Notes: generated by a model from the sequence alone, not told the origin. 64,000 bases of DNA from an uncultured Alphaproteobacteria bacterium (GCA_944392595.1 CALXXD010000004.1:1-64000), one strand, 5' to 3'. Counted from the first letter of the stretch, positions 33,549 to 43,531 are shown. Translations and numbers: made by a program.

Positions 33549-35333
33549 TTATTTTACTTTTTTCAAAATATCGCGCGTAATTGCGTCTGAGTCAAATCCA
33601 AAATGCGCATACACATCGTGCCCATCACCCGACACACCAAACGAATCGATACCAACAACCGCATCTGCAAATTCGAACCAAGGCGCGGATGCCGCGGCCT
33701 CGATTGCGACAACAAACCCGGCCAATATTTTATCTTTATACTTTTTGTCTTGGCGTCTGAAATCCGCAACAGACGGCATACTGACCACCTGGACCGCATC
33801 ACCCAATTTTTTTGCAACATCCACGGCCAAGGGTACCTCGGTCCCGGTTGCGATAATCGTCACACGCACGCGATGCGCGGTTGCAGAATGAACTATATAC
33901 GCCCCGCGGGATAAATCCGCATTCGATGGCGTTTCAATTTGATTAAATTTTTGGCGCGATAACACAATTGCGCTGGGGTGATGAACATCTGCAATGGCGG
34001 ATTCCCATGCGTGTGCAACCTCGGCCCCGTTGCATGGGCGATATACATTCAAATTCGGAATTAACCGCAGTGAAGGCAATTGCTCAATCGGCTGATGCGT
34101 TGGGCCATCCGCACCAACGGCAATACTGTCGTGCGTAAATACATAAATCGCAGGTAACCCGGACATCGCCGCCAACCGCACAGCCGGACGCATATAATCA
34201 CTGAACACCAAAAAAGTCGAACCATACACGCGCACACCACCCGCCAACATACCGTTCATTATCGCGCCCATGGCATGTTCGCGCACACCAAAGTTTATAT
34301 AATTTCCGCGAAAATCAGGCGCCACAATATCCACAGACGATTTTGTTTTTACATTTGTACTGTGTCCTAAATCCGCACTGGCACCGATTAAATCAGCCCC
34401 CGCCGCACGCAAAGATTCCAAATACACGCCCGATAATTCACGCGTGGATGCCACATCCCCCAAATCAGGCACAGGGATTTTATTCGTTTTTATTTTTGAA
34501 AACTTTGGCGAATATTTTTCATGCTTTTCATCCGCGATTGTTGCCCACAAATCATCGCCATCGTATGATATATTACGCCCAACCAACCGCATCATTTCTG
34601 CATCAGACAAATCCAACCCGTGCGCCGCAGACATCCCGGCCAAACTGGAATCACGGCCAATAATTGTTTTTGCATCAACAAACGTCGGCGCGCCCCGTCC
34701 CGTAACACCACGCAAAGCGCGATTCAAATCTGCAAAATTATTTCCATCAACATACTTAACATTCCACCCGGCCGCCGCCATCCGCCCAGGCATATCAACA
34801 TCAACCAACGCCGCGCCATCAATGGTTACGCCGTTATCATCCCAAATCAAAACCAGATTATCCAAATCATACCGTCCCGCGAATGCGATTGCCTCGGCTG
34901 CGACGCCTTCGCTTAAATCACCATCCCCGCACAGACAATACACAACGCCATCAGAACCACGGATTTTTTCAGCCAATGCCAACCCGACCGCGTTCCCAAC
35001 ACCCTGCCCCAACGGACCTGTTGTGGCAAAAACACCATCAATTCCGCATTCTGGATGTCCCGGCAAACCGCCAATTTTTCGAAAACTTTCCAAATCGCCG
35101 ACATCATATCCCGCCAAACTTAGCACAGAATACAACAACGCACTGCCATGCCCGGCGGACAAAACGAACCTGTCGCGGCCACGACGCAGAAAATTCGCAT
35201 AAATCGTGGTGACAATATCCGCCGCCCCCAGCACGATTCCGACATGTCCAGACCCCGCATGACGCACGGCATCCAACGCATGCGCACGCACGGATTTAGA
35301 CATTTCTTGTAATTGTTTGGCATCAAATCTCAT
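33549..35333 (-). CDS. tkt: Transketolase
   Basis: Thiamine diphosphate enzyme that transfers two-carbon units between sugar phosphates in the pentose phosphate pathway. 594 aa, about 60-70 residues shorter than typical transketolase. Present are AVRHAGSGHVGIVLGAADI, the TPP motif GDGDLSEGVAAEAIAFAGRYDLDNLVLIWDDN (only partly quoted motif positions ~150-180), REHAMGAIMNGML and THDSIAVGADGPTHQPIEQ. The C-terminal regulatory domain is short. Acts with RpiB. Confidence 0.93.
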   Translation of the reverse strand: MRFDAKQLQEMSKSVRAHALDAVRHAGSGHVGIVLGAADIVTTIYANFLRRGRDRFVLSAGHGSALLYSVLSLAGYDVGDLESFRKIGGLPGHPECGIDGVFATTGPLGQGVGNAVGLALAEKIRGSDGVVYCLCGDGDLSEGVAAEAIAFAGRYDLDNLVLIWDDNGVTIDGAALVDVDMPGRMAAAGWNVKYVDGNNFADLNRALRGVTGRGAPTFVDAKTIIGRDSSLAGMSAAHGLDLSDAEMMRLVGRNISYDGDDLWATIADEKHEKYSPKFSKIKTNKIPVPDLGDVASTRELSGVYLESLRAAGADLIGASADLGHSTNVKTKSSVDIVAPDFRGNYINFGVREHAMGAIMNGMLAGGVRVYGSTFLVFSDYMRPAVRLAAMSGLPAIYVFTHDSIAVGADGPTHQPIEQLPSLRLIPNLNVYRPCNGAEVAHAWESAIADVHHPSAIVLSRQKFNQIETPSNADLSRGAYIVHSATAHRVRVTIIATGTEVPLAVDVAKKLGDAVQVVSMPSVADFRRQDKKYKDKILAGFVVAIEAAASAPWFEFADAVVGIDSFGVSGDGHDVYAHFGFDSDAITRDILKKVK

Positions 35334-35369
35334 TTTATGATATTATATCACAAAACAAGGTTATAAGAA

Positions 35370-35413
35370 ATGTTAAAAATTTGGACAGACGGCAGTTGTT
35401 TGGGTAACCCCGG
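35370..35413 (+). repeat. 44-bp direct repeat, copy 1 (5' end of rnhA)
   Basis: Identical to 38803-38846. The two copies bound a 3.4-kb segment with surface-protein genes. Confidence 0.9.
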
Positions 35414-35798
35414 CCCCGGCGGATGGGCGTTTATTGCGACCGACGGCAAGAACGTTGCGGAAAGAAGTGGCGGTGAAAAAGACACTACGAACAACCGCAT
35501 GGAATTGACGGCAGTAATAAGGGCATTGACGGCTGCAAAGAAACACGATGAATTAGAGCTTCACACAGACAGCCAATATGTAAAGAACGGCATGGAAAAA
35601 TGGGTTCAGCAGTGGAAGAACAACAACTGGAAGAACGCGGAAAGGAAGCCTGTAAAGAATAAAGAGCTTTGGCAGCAGCTAGACCAGCTTGCGCAGACGA
35701 AGCGCATAAAATGGGTATGGGTAAAGGGTCACGCAGGTCATGACATGAACGAAAGGTGCGACACGCTTGCCCGAACCGCCGCAGAAGAAATAAAATAA
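35370..35798 (+). CDS. rnhA: Ribonuclease HI (chimeric copy)
   Basis: Degrades the RNA strand of RNA-DNA hybrids. 142 aa with all active-site acidic residues in place: WTDGSCLGNPG (Asp), NRMELTAV (Glu), LHTDSQYV (Asp), and a final Asp in ERCDTLA. The first 44 bp are repeated exactly at 38803-38846, where a broken second copy lies. The codon style changes inside the gene: the 3' part uses AAG, AGG, CTT and GAG more freely than neighbouring host genes, and differs from the host-like 3' end left at 38855-38899. This suggests a 3' end brought in with the downstream cassette. Confidence 0.94.
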   Translation: MLKIWTDGSCLGNPGPGGWAFIATDGKNVAERSGGEKDTTNNRMELTAVIRALTAAKKHDELELHTDSQYVKNGMEKWVQQWKNNNWKNAERKPVKNKELWQQLDQLAQTKRIKWVWVKGHAGHDMNERCDTLARTAAEEIK

Positions 35799-35825
35799 AA
35801 ATCCGCAGGAATGCGGATTTTTTTG
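35798..35825. terminator. Terminator after rnhA
   Basis: AAATCCGCA GGAA TGCGGATTTTTTTG, a stem-loop with T-run. Confidence 0.8.
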
Positions 35826-35866
35826 TGCGGATGCACTTTTCGGACGGGGTCTGTTTTCAAATCAGA

Positions 35867-38164
35867 TTATTTCCATGCAGTTGGTATAGAACTGTAATCT
35901 TCTAACCCCGTCGCACCATAATACATATCACCAACATGACCTCTGGTTGCGCCGGTAAAGAAGTCATATAAATATGTTCCATCGGGCATTCTGGCAGAAG
36001 GACCAGTTAACCCAGAACAATTATAAAATGTGTTTCTAAACATATAACCTTTTGGACTGTTTGTTAAATTACCAAATAAACCAAGTGGTATTTCACCAGT
36101 TAAGCCCGAACAACGATAAAATGTGCCGGAAAACATCATTTGTGCCGGTGCGCCGGATATATTTCCAAATAAGTTTTCTGGAATAGAACCGGTCAGCCCC
36201 GAACAACCAGAAAATGTGTATTTAAACATATCACTTGCGGGTGCGCCGGATATCCCCGCAAATAAGTTTTCTGGAATATTGCCCGAAAGGTTAGAACAAC
36301 CATAAAATGTGCTGTCAAACATAGAACTTGCAGGTGCGCCGGATATCCCCGCAAATAAGTTTTCTGGAATATTGCCCGAAAGGTTAGAACAACCTTCAAA
36401 TGTGCTTTGAAACATACAAGTTGCAGGTTTTCCGGATATCCCCGCAAATAAGTTTTCTGGAATAGAACCAGTCAAACCCGAACAACCAGAAAATGTGCTG
36501 GAAAACATAGAAGTTGCAGGTGCGCCGGATATACCCGCAAATAAGGTTTCTGGAATGGTGCCTGTCAGCCCCCTACAACCATAAAATGTTCTGAAAAACA
36601 TAGCACTTGCAGGTAGCCCGGATATATTTCCAAATAAGTTTTCTGGAATAGAACCAGTCAAACCCGAACAACCAGAAAATGTGCTGGAAAACATAGAAGT
36701 TGCAGGTGCGCCGGATATACCCGCAAATAAGTTTTCTGGAATAGAACCCGTAAGCCCCGAACAACCAGAAAATGTGTTGTAAAACATAGAACTTGCAGGT
36801 GTGCCGGATATATTTCCAAATAAGTTTTCTGGAATGGTGCCTGTCAGCCCCGAACAACCATTAAATGTGTCTTGAAACATATAATCTGCCGGTGCGCCGG
36901 ATATCCCCGCAAATAAAGGTCCGCCGATACCAGTTAAGCCCGAACAACCTTCAAATGTGCTTCTAAACATAGAACTTGCAGGTGTGCCGGATATATTTCC
37001 AAATAAGTTTTCTGGAATGGTGCCTGTCAGCCCCGAACAACCATTAAATGTGTCTTGAAACATATAACCTGCCGGTGTGCCGGATATACCCGCAAATAAG
37101 TTTTCTGGAATAGAACCAGTCAAACCCGAACAACCAGAAAATGTGCTGGAAAACATAGAAGTTGCAGGTGCGCCGGATATCCCCGCAAATAAAGGTCCGC
37201 CGATACCAGTTAAGCCCGAACAACCATAAAATGTTCTGTAAAACATAGAAGTTGCAGGTGCGCCGGATATACCCGCAAATAAGTTTTCTGGAATAGAACC
37301 CGTAAGCCCCGAACAACCAGAAAATGTGTTGTAAAACATAGAACTTGCAGGTGTGCCGGATATATTTCCAAATAAGTTTTCTGGAATGGTGCCTGTCAGC
37401 CCCGAACAACCATTAAATGTGTCTTGAAACATATAATCTGCCGGTGCGCCGGATATCCCCGCAAATAAGTCTGCAGGGATTTCACCGGTTAAATTACTGT
37501 TGTTATAAAAAGTCCGACAAAATCTTGGCTGTGTGCCGTCGGCAAGCGTTCCGAATATCGCCCCAAGACTGCCCGATATACCGGCTGTATTTATATTACT
37601 GTTGAAACTTATTGCGGCTGTTGATGTGCTGGTATTATATGCAGTTGCTTTGCCACCAATACCAATAGTATATTCACCTGCACTGTCATAAGTATGCCTG
37701 TATATCGTGCTTGTAGTATTTGTTTTGTTTATATTATCAACAGTTCCGTCACCCCAATTTATAGAAAAACTGCCCGCTGCGCTTATATAAAACTCAAAAC
37801 TACTTGTATTCCCCGCAGTTGTAACATAAAACATCGGCTTGTATGTTATTAACCTGTTTACCGCGTCACCTGCTGCAATTATATCTACGGCTTGTTTCGT
37901 CGCGTATACTGGGTCTGTCCCGTATGATGTCAAAGGCTCTTCATTTAATAAATTATTCGCCCTGTCCACCACCGTCAGTAAATATTCCATATTAGCAACC
38001 AGTTTTGCGTTTTCTGGATAATAAGGGACTTCTATCCCCCATCGCTGATTTACTAACTTATGAATGTATTCAACGTTCGCAACTTGCGCAGATTGCGCCG
38101 GATTTATGCTTGCACCACAAAATAGAAAAAATATACCCAGTATTAAGCTTTTTAATATTCTCAT
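35867..38164 (-). CDS. Secreted repeat protein with PKD-like domain and 16 tandem 31-aa repeats
   Basis: 765 aa from the ATG at 38164 (AGGAAAGAG ribosome site). A signal peptide ends near AQSA. Residues ~105-180 include FSINWGDGTVDNI and YRHTYDSAGEYTIGI, a PKD-like beta sandwich signature. From ~210 to ~705 there are 16 copies of a 31-aa unit of the form G-x-IPENLF-[AG][GN]ISG-x-PAxxMFxxTFxGCSGLT, two of them one residue short (IGGPLF). Each repeat has one Cys and the MF...TF...C...L spacing of BspA/DUF285-type leucine-rich repeats. The end (~45 aa) is unique. Likely surface adhesin or immune-facing protein. The DNA repeats of ~93 bp can recombine. Confidence 0.85.
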   Translation of the reverse strand: MRILKSLILGIFFLFCGASINPAQSAQVANVEYIHKLVNQRWGIEVPYYPENAKLVANMEYLLTVVDRANNLLNEEPLTSYGTDPVYATKQAVDIIAAGDAVNRLITYKPMFYVTTAGNTSSFEFYISAAGSFSINWGDGTVDNINKTNTTSTIYRHTYDSAGEYTIGIGGKATAYNTSTSTAAISFNSNINTAGISGSLGAIFGTLADGTQPRFCRTFYNNSNLTGEIPADLFAGISGAPADYMFQDTFNGCSGLTGTIPENLFGNISGTPASSMFYNTFSGCSGLTGSIPENLFAGISGAPATSMFYRTFYGCSGLTGIGGPLFAGISGAPATSMFSSTFSGCSGLTGSIPENLFAGISGTPAGYMFQDTFNGCSGLTGTIPENLFGNISGTPASSMFRSTFEGCSGLTGIGGPLFAGISGAPADYMFQDTFNGCSGLTGTIPENLFGNISGTPASSMFYNTFSGCSGLTGSIPENLFAGISGAPATSMFSSTFSGCSGLTGSIPENLFGNISGLPASAMFFRTFYGCRGLTGTIPETLFAGISGAPATSMFSSTFSGCSGLTGSIPENLFAGISGKPATCMFQSTFEGCSNLSGNIPENLFAGISGAPASSMFDSTFYGCSNLSGNIPENLFAGISGAPASDMFKYTFSGCSGLTGSIPENLFGNISGAPAQMMFSGTFYRCSGLTGEIPLGLFGNLTNSPKGYMFRNTFYNCSGLTGPSARMPDGTYLYDFFTGATRGHVGDMYYGATGLEDYSSIPTAWK

Positions 38165-38290
38165 TTCTCTTTCCTGCAATAAATAACAATACTTATTACT
38201 TAACTGTAATATATTTCAACTTTTCCTTGCAAGAAAAAACTTCAAAATATGAAAAACGAATCGCCGACTAGATTTATTTAAACGACTTTA

Positions 38291-38677
38291 TTACGACGCT
38301 GGTAAAGTCGGCGTATTAACAGATAATGTCCCAGCAACAGTATAAGTCCCACTTAACGTCTGATTCGTTCCAGCCGTTATATCAACCTTGTTTGCCAATG
38401 CGTTCTTTACAGCCAATGCACTGGGATACTTCGTGTTATCCTCCAATTCCCCGTCAAAGTTATCTACTTTATTAGCAATATCTTCTTTACCAGTGACAGC
38501 GTCTGCGATTTTCCCAGCCAAATCAGCCGTATTAACTTTAGCCGCCAAACCATCATCCACATATGCCTTGGACGCAATATATACCTTGGACGCAGTATCT
38601 GCAATGGCAGATTTTAACGGTGTCAAAAAGCAAAAAATACTAAATGACACTATCAAAAAATGTAACTTTTTTAACAT
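38291..38677 (-). CDS. Small secreted protein with YVDxxLAxKV helical repeats
   Basis: 128 aa. The signal peptide ends in AIA (residue ~26). The mature part begins SKVYIASKAYVDDGLAAKV and contains two further LA-x-K(V/I) segments, then a beta-rich tail (GTNQTLSGTYTVAGTLSVN). Such patterns resemble tail-fibre or trimeric-adhesin stalk sequence. It lies upstream of the repeat protein in the same cassette. Unknown function. Confidence 0.65.
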   Translation of the reverse strand: MLKKLHFLIVSFSIFCFLTPLKSAIADTASKVYIASKAYVDDGLAAKVNTADLAGKIADAVTGKEDIANKVDNFDGELEDNTKYPSALAVKNALANKVDITAGTNQTLSGTYTVAGTLSVNTPTLPAS

Positions 38678-38693
38678 TTCTCTCTCTAACCAT

Positions 38694-38728
38694 TTTTAAT
38701 ACAATGGTAATTTTAATACAATGGTAAT
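38694..38728. repeat. 17-18-bp tandem duplication upstream of the 128-aa protein gene
   Basis: TTTTAATACAATGGTAA occurs twice in a row. It lies in the promoter region of the minus-strand gene and could alter spacing of regulatory elements. Confidence 0.6.
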
Positions 38729-38802
38729 TGTATCATATTTTAGATTTATATACAAGCCATAAAAACATCAAAATATTATCCCTTAAAACCAAGGCTAAAA
38801 AA

Positions 38803-38900
38803 ATGTTAAAAATTTGGACAGACGGCAGTTGTTTGGGTAACCCCGGTCAAAAAACGCTGTGACGAATTGGCACGCACCGCTGCCGAAAAGATGAAATAAA
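38803..38900 (+). pseudogene. rnhA: Remnant of a second rnhA (internal deletion)
   Basis: It begins with the same 44 bp as the intact gene (encoding MLKIWTDGSCLGNPG), then jumps to a fragment encoding RCDELARTAAEKMK and a stop, which matches the RNase HI C terminus. The junction is out of frame. The C-terminal fragment differs from that of the intact copy (DT versus DE, EEIK versus EKMK) and uses codons typical of the host genes, so it is probably the original chromosomal 3' end. Confidence 0.85.
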
Positions 38901-38925
38901 AAATCGCCGAAAAAAAATCGCCGAT

Positions 38926-39147
38926 TTATTTTTTACGATTTGAACGCAACTTGTCTGTATAAACCATGCCCATACCAATCAGCATCCAATATACAACAAT
39001 ACTACATTGCCCCCAGCTGTTATCAAACAAATAACCGCCGTCTATTAAATACGATGTTACATCCATTCCAACGCTCAAAAGCGCAATTAACACACCCCAC
39101 AATATCCAAAATAAAACTTTCTTTTGCTTATTATTTAATTTTTTCAT
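38926..39147 (-). CDS. Small membrane protein, unknown
   Basis: 73 aa with two hydrophobic segments (VLFWILWGVLIALLSVGMDV and IVVYWMLIGMGMVYT) and basic ends. The start overlaps the rlmE stop by 4 nt (ATGA), so it is coupled to it. No family recognised. Confidence 0.6.
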   Translation of the reverse strand: MKKLNNKQKKVLFWILWGVLIALLSVGMDVTSYLIDGGYLFDNSWGQCSIVVYWMLIGMGMVYTDKLRSNRKK

Positions 39148-39812
39148 CCGTTTCCTCCTTTGAATCCCAACGCAACGATGAACATTTCAACACTGTCCTT
39201 GCGCGATGCAGGCGGTTTAATATGATGCACCGATTCGAATTTTTCGCGAATTTGTTTTAATAATTCATTTGTTGTGCCACCTGTAAAAGACTTTGCGACA
39301 AACACACCCCCGGGCTTTAACGCACGACACGCAAAATCAAAAGCATATTCCAATAGCACCATTTGCCGAATATGATCGGTTTTTTTATGTCCAACTGTAT
39401 TTGGCGCCATATCAGACAGCACAACATCCACAGTCCCATGCGTTGCACCATCGGTCGGCAAATTTAATTTTTGCACCAACCAATCCAGCGCAGCATCCGA
39501 CGTAAAATCACCCTGGTAAAATTCAACCCCCGGGATTGGTGTTATTTCCAACAAATCCATGGCGAACACACGCGACCGCGGAAACGCACGCATAACATAT
39601 TGCGACCAAGACCCCGGCGCAGCCCCCAAATCCACCACAACCTGGCCATTTTTCAGGAATTTATATTTTTCATTTATTTCAATCAACTTATATGCGGCAC
39701 GTGCGCGATAACCATCACGATGTGCGCGCGCAACGTACGGGTCAGCCGCCTGGCGTTGAATCCATGCAGCCGATGATTTTTTCGATGCGATTTTCTTGTT
39801 CAGAATTTTCAT
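39144..39812 (-). CDS. rlmE: 23S rRNA 2'-O-methyltransferase RlmE (FtsJ)
   Basis: Methylates U2552 of the ribosomal A loop. 222 aa. ARHRDGYRARAAYKLIEINE-type N terminus, SAM motif VVDLGAAPGSWSQYV, DMAPNTVG and KSFTGGTTNELL give the K-D-K-E catalytic tetrad. Part of a minus-strand operon behind uvrA. Confidence 0.94.
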   Translation of the reverse strand: MKILNKKIASKKSSAAWIQRQAADPYVARAHRDGYRARAAYKLIEINEKYKFLKNGQVVVDLGAAPGSWSQYVMRAFPRSRVFAMDLLEITPIPGVEFYQGDFTSDAALDWLVQKLNLPTDGATHGTVDVVLSDMAPNTVGHKKTDHIRQMVLLEYAFDFACRALKPGGVFVAKSFTGGTTNELLKQIREKFESVHHIKPPASRKDSVEMFIVALGFKGGNG

Positions 39813-39824
39813 CGCCCCGCCCCA

Positions 39825-40094
39825 TTAACGTTGATTGCGATTGACACTGATTTGATTGCGCGTTTTTCTGTATAACTTAATAGCCGACGCCAAAGCCGCC
39901 CGCCCACGACGTTCTGCGTCAAACGCATCACGCGTTCTGAAAAACACTTTACGTGTTCCATGATACAGATACTCTATATCAACAACATACCCCAACAAGA
40001 ACCGCTGTCCCCCTTCGATTAAAGGCTTTCTGAAACGCGGATACGGCACTTTAACAGAAACCGGCGTCCAATCAAATAATTTTAACCAATTCAT
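39825..40094 (-). CDS. Unknown basic protein (89 aa)
   Basis: 89 aa rich in Arg, Lys and aromatic residues, no membrane segment or signal peptide. Begins one base after the stop of the SRP M-domain gene and ends 12 nt before rlmE, so it is inside the operon. Composition suggests RNA or ribosome association, but I recognise no family. Confidence 0.6.
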   Translation of the reverse strand: MNWLKLFDWTPVSVKVPYPRFRKPLIEGGQRFLLGYVVDIEYLYHGTRKVFFRTRDAFDAERRGRAALASAIKLYRKTRNQISVNRNQR

Positions 40095-40640
40095 TTACTG
40101 TCCATTTTTATTCGGAACACCCCCAGGCTGCTGCTGACGCATTTTTTCCATCACAGCCTCCATCCCGCCCATACGTTGCACCATGGCCATTTGCTGGCGC
40201 ATTTTTGCATGCTGTTTGATAATATGTTCGACATCACGCACAGTACAACCAGCCGTTTCAGCAATCCGCGTCTTTGCATTTGCAAAAATCTTATCAGGTT
40301 CCGCACGTTCAGCGGGTGTCATCGCTTCCAATATTTTTATTTGTGCATCAACACTGCCGTCTTTGATTTTTTCTTTCATCGCAGCCACAGCACCCGACAT
40401 CCCAGGCACCATTTTTAACAATCCGCTGAAATTGCTCATCTTTTTAATTTGTTTCAATTGCATCAGCATATCATTCAAATCGAATTGCCCGTTCATCATA
40501 CGCTGGGCAGATTCTTTCATACCACTGGGCATTTTTTCTTCCAGTTTTTTTAATTCTTTTTCATCGATTTGTGCATTCGCATTATCAGCGGCAACCGTAT
40601 CAACAACTTTTTTATCTTTTTTCTTGCCAAATCCAAACAT
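40095..40640 (-). CDS. Stand-alone SRP54/Ffh M-domain-like protein
   Basis: 181 aa. After an N-terminal Lys-rich stretch, FDLNDMLMQLKQIKKMSNFSGLLKMVPGM matches the start of the Ffh methionine-rich M domain (only motif positions ~53-81 quoted in part), followed by ILEAMTPAERAEPDKIF and RIAETAGCTVRDVEHIIKQ, which aligns with the Ffh RNA-binding helix-turn-helix. The Ffh motif SRRxRIA is changed to NAKTRIA. The NG GTPase domain is absent and no ffh gene is in the window. C-terminal helices are Met/Gln-rich. It may be a split Ffh, or a paralog that lost SRP RNA binding. Confidence 0.8.
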   Translation of the reverse strand: MFGFGKKKDKKVVDTVAADNANAQIDEKELKKLEEKMPSGMKESAQRMMNGQFDLNDMLMQLKQIKKMSNFSGLLKMVPGMSGAVAAMKEKIKDGSVDAQIKILEAMTPAERAEPDKIFANAKTRIAETAGCTVRDVEHIIKQHAKMRQQMAMVQRMGGMEAVMEKMRQQQPGGVPNKNGQ

Positions 40641-40672
40641 AATATTTCTCCTTGGGTTTTATAAGATATACT

Positions 40673-43531
40673 TTATTTTTTCCGTGGCGCATTGTCCAGA
40701 TACTTTTTCAAATATTTTCCAGTCAGTGATTCAGGATTTTCCGCCACCTGCTCTGGCGTACCGGTGGCAATAACGCGCCCGCCATTTGCACCACCACCGG
40801 GACCCAAATCAATAATCCAATCAGCGGTTTTAATTACTTCCAAATTATGCTCGATAACAATCACAGTATTGCCCGCATCGACCAATTCATGCAACACAGA
40901 CAACAACAACTTAATATCTGCGAAATGCAGCCCCGTGGTTGGTTCATCCAAAATATAGATTGTTTGTCCCGTACTGCGTGCCGCCAATTCTTTGGATAAT
41001 TTAATACGTTGGGCTTCGCCGCCCGATAAATCCAGCGAACTTTGTCCCAATTTGATATAATCCAACCCGACACGCTTTAATAATTCCAACTTGCGTGCAA
41101 TTTGCGGAACATTGCTGAAAAATCTGTATGCTTCTTCGACCGTCATATTTAACACATCGGCAATCGATTTACCTTTGTATTTAACGGCCAAAGTTTCATC
41201 ATTGTACCGCGCGCCATGGCATTTGTCACATTCGACATATACATCAGCCAAGAAATTCATTTCGATTTTTATCTGGCCGTCACCTTGGCACGCTTCACAT
41301 CGCCCACCTTTGACATTGAACGAAAAACGCCCCGGTCCATATCCGCGCGCCTTGGCTTCGGGCAAACCTGCAAAAAAATCGCGAATATTTGAAAATACCC
41401 CTGTATAAGTGGCCGGATTGCTGCGTGGTGTGCGTCCAATTGGCGATTGGTCTATATCAACAACTTTATCGACATATTCCATACCACGAATAATATCGTG
41501 CGCCCCCGTTTCCAATTTAGAATTATACAACGCGCGCATCAGTGCGGGATACAACGTATCCAACAATAACGTCGATTTACCCGACCCCGACACACCCGTC
41601 AGCGCGACAAATTTTCCCAACGGGAAATCCACATTTATATTTTTCAGATTATTTTCGCGCGCACCATTAATTGAAATCACGTGCCCATTTCCATCGCGAC
41701 GCTTTTTGGGAACTTCTATTTTCCGCTTGCCAGATAAATATTGCCCCGTCAAAGAATCTTTATTTTTAATAACCGCATCCGGCGTACCTGCTGCGACAAC
41801 ACGCCCGCCATTTATACCCGCGCCCGGTCCAATATCCACCAAGAAATCAGCCGCCCGCATGGCATCTTCGTCATGTTCGACCACAACGACAGTGTTGTCT
41901 TTGTCGCGCAGCATTTTCAGCGTATCCAACAATTTATCATTATCGCTTTGATGCAACCCGATGGACGGTTCATCCAAAACATATAACACACCGGACAGAC
42001 CACTGCCGATTTGCGACGCCAAACGAATACGCTGCGCTTCGCCCCCAGACAAAGTCCCCGACATACGTGACAAAGTCAAATATCCCAATCCAACATTTTG
42101 TAAAAATTGCAGACGACTGGTAATTTCACGCAAAATGACACGCGCAATATCATTTTCTTTTTGAGTTAAATGATTTGGCAAATCAGAAAACCATTTCAGC
42201 GATTGATCCACCGCCATATCGCACGCATCCATAATATCCAACCCATAAATTTTCACACACAACGCCTGGATATTTAATCGTTTGCCGTGACACATCGGGC
42301 ATGGCGTCTCGGATTGGTACTTTGCCAATTCGCTGCGCACAGCCTCGGAATCCGATTCGCGCCAACGGCGTTCGATATTTGGGATAACGCCTTCGTAAGG
42401 CTTTTCATAAACAAATCCATTCCAGTTTATTTTAATGGGTTCATCACCACTGCCGTACAGTATAATATCTTTCTGTTGCTGGGTTAATGTATGCCAAGGC
42501 TTTGACAGCGGGATTTTATATTTTTTATGTAACGCATCCAACAAATGGTCAAATTGGCTTAACATCCCCCCGCGCGACCAAGGCGCAATCGCCCCATCCA
42601 GAATAGATTTCGATGGGTCTGGTATCACCAAATCAGGCGACATATTTAATTGCACACCCAACCCATCGCACGCCGGACACGCCCCCATTGGCGCATTAAA
42701 AGAAAATAATCGCGGCTCAATTTTTGGAACAGTAAAACCACTGACGGGACACGCATAATTTTGCGAATATAAAACATCTTCGTTCGTATCCAAACGTCGC
42801 ACCAACACAGACCCCGGCACCAAACGTAACGAACCTTCAAAAGACGCATACATACGCGACCGAAATTCATCAACATCCACATCCGCCGCACCCGCGGCCG
42901 GCATCTGCAACCTATCCACAATTACAAATATTGTGTGCTTTTTATTTTTATCCAACGGCGGTACAGCCGATAAATCGTGTAATTCACCATCGATTATCGC
43001 ACGCTGATAACCCTGCTTTACCAAAAAAGCGATTTCCTTTTTATATTCGCCTTTGCGTTCGCGCACCAGTGGCGCCATGATAAAGATTTTTACCCCGGCC
43101 GGTATTTTCATGGTCCAATCGACCATCTCAGGTATAGTTTGCGATTTAATCGGCAACCCAGTTACCGGCGAATGCGGCACACCAATACGCGCCCACAACA
43201 AACGCAGATAATCATAAATTTCGGTAACCGTCCCAACGGTCGAACGCGGATTTTTCGATGTAGTTTTTTGTTCAATGGAAATCGCGGGTGACAGACCCTC
43301 GATTAAATCAACATCAGGCTTTTTCTGCATATCCAAAAACTGACGCGCGTACGCAGACAGCGATTCGACATATCTGCGCTGGCCTTCGGCATAAATGGTA
43401 TTAAACGCCAGCGACGATTTGCCCGAACCGGACACGCCTGTAAAGACCACCAATTTATTTTTTGGTATGTCCAAATCAATATCTTTAAGATTATTTTCGC
43501 GGGCCCCGCGAATTTTTATAAATCCACCCAT
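40673..43531 (-). CDS. uvrA: Excinuclease ABC subunit A
   Basis: Damage-recognition ATPase of nucleotide excision repair. 952 aa, normal length. Two ABC modules with Walker A ([15 protein letters not shown] and [15 protein letters not shown]), ABC signatures (LSGGEAQRI twice) and zinc modules (CPVSG...[12 protein letters not shown]...CDKCHG). No truncation. First of the uvrA - M-domain - unknown - rlmE gene row. Confidence 0.98.
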   Translation of the reverse strand: MGGFIKIRGARENNLKDIDLDIPKNKLVVFTGVSGSGKSSLAFNTIYAEGQRRYVESLSAYARQFLDMQKKPDVDLIEGLSPAISIEQKTTSKNPRSTVGTVTEIYDYLRLLWARIGVPHSPVTGLPIKSQTIPEMVDWTMKIPAGVKIFIMAPLVRERKGEYKKEIAFLVKQGYQRAIIDGELHDLSAVPPLDKNKKHTIFVIVDRLQMPAAGAADVDVDEFRSRMYASFEGSLRLVPGSVLVRRLDTNEDVLYSQNYACPVSGFTVPKIEPRLFSFNAPMGACPACDGLGVQLNMSPDLVIPDPSKSILDGAIAPWSRGGMLSQFDHLLDALHKKYKIPLSKPWHTLTQQQKDIILYGSGDEPIKINWNGFVYEKPYEGVIPNIERRWRESDSEAVRSELAKYQSETPCPMCHGKRLNIQALCVKIYGLDIMDACDMAVDQSLKWFSDLPNHLTQKENDIARVILREITSRLQFLQNVGLGYLTLSRMSGTLSGGEAQRIRLASQIGSGLSGVLYVLDEPSIGLHQSDNDKLLDTLKMLRDKDNTVVVVEHDEDAMRAADFLVDIGPGAGINGGRVVAAGTPDAVIKNKDSLTGQYLSGKRKIEVPKKRRDGNGHVISINGARENNLKNINVDFPLGKFVALTGVSGSGKSTLLLDTLYPALMRALYNSKLETGAHDIIRGMEYVDKVVDIDQSPIGRTPRSNPATYTGVFSNIRDFFAGLPEAKARGYGPGRFSFNVKGGRCEACQGDGQIKIEMNFLADVYVECDKCHGARYNDETLAVKYKGKSIADVLNMTVEEAYRFFSNVPQIARKLELLKRVGLDYIKLGQSSLDLSGGEAQRIKLSKELAARSTGQTIYILDEPTTGLHFADIKLLLSVLHELVDAGNTVIVIEHNLEVIKTADWIIDLGPGGGANGGRVIATGTPEQVAENPESLTGKYLKKYLDNAPRKK

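Larger units (their letters stand above)
35414..38846. mobile_element. 3.4-kb surface-protein cassette inserted within rnhA
   Basis: The segment carries the 3' part of a complete rnhA, its terminator, the 16-repeat surface protein and the 128-aa secreted protein. It ends with a copy of the first 44 bp of rnhA fused to a fragment of a different rnhA 3' end. No transposase or integrase is present, so homologous recombination in rnhA is the simplest explanation. Confidence 0.55.

Noticed and set aside
38898-38936. Terminator formed by the two ATCGCCGA copies
   Set aside because: They are direct repeats and do not form a convincing stem with a loop of normal size.
40095-40640. Full-length Ffh split by a frameshift
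   Set aside because: The gene starts cleanly after the uvrA 3' end with its own ATG, and no NG-domain sequence lies upstream within the intergenic space.
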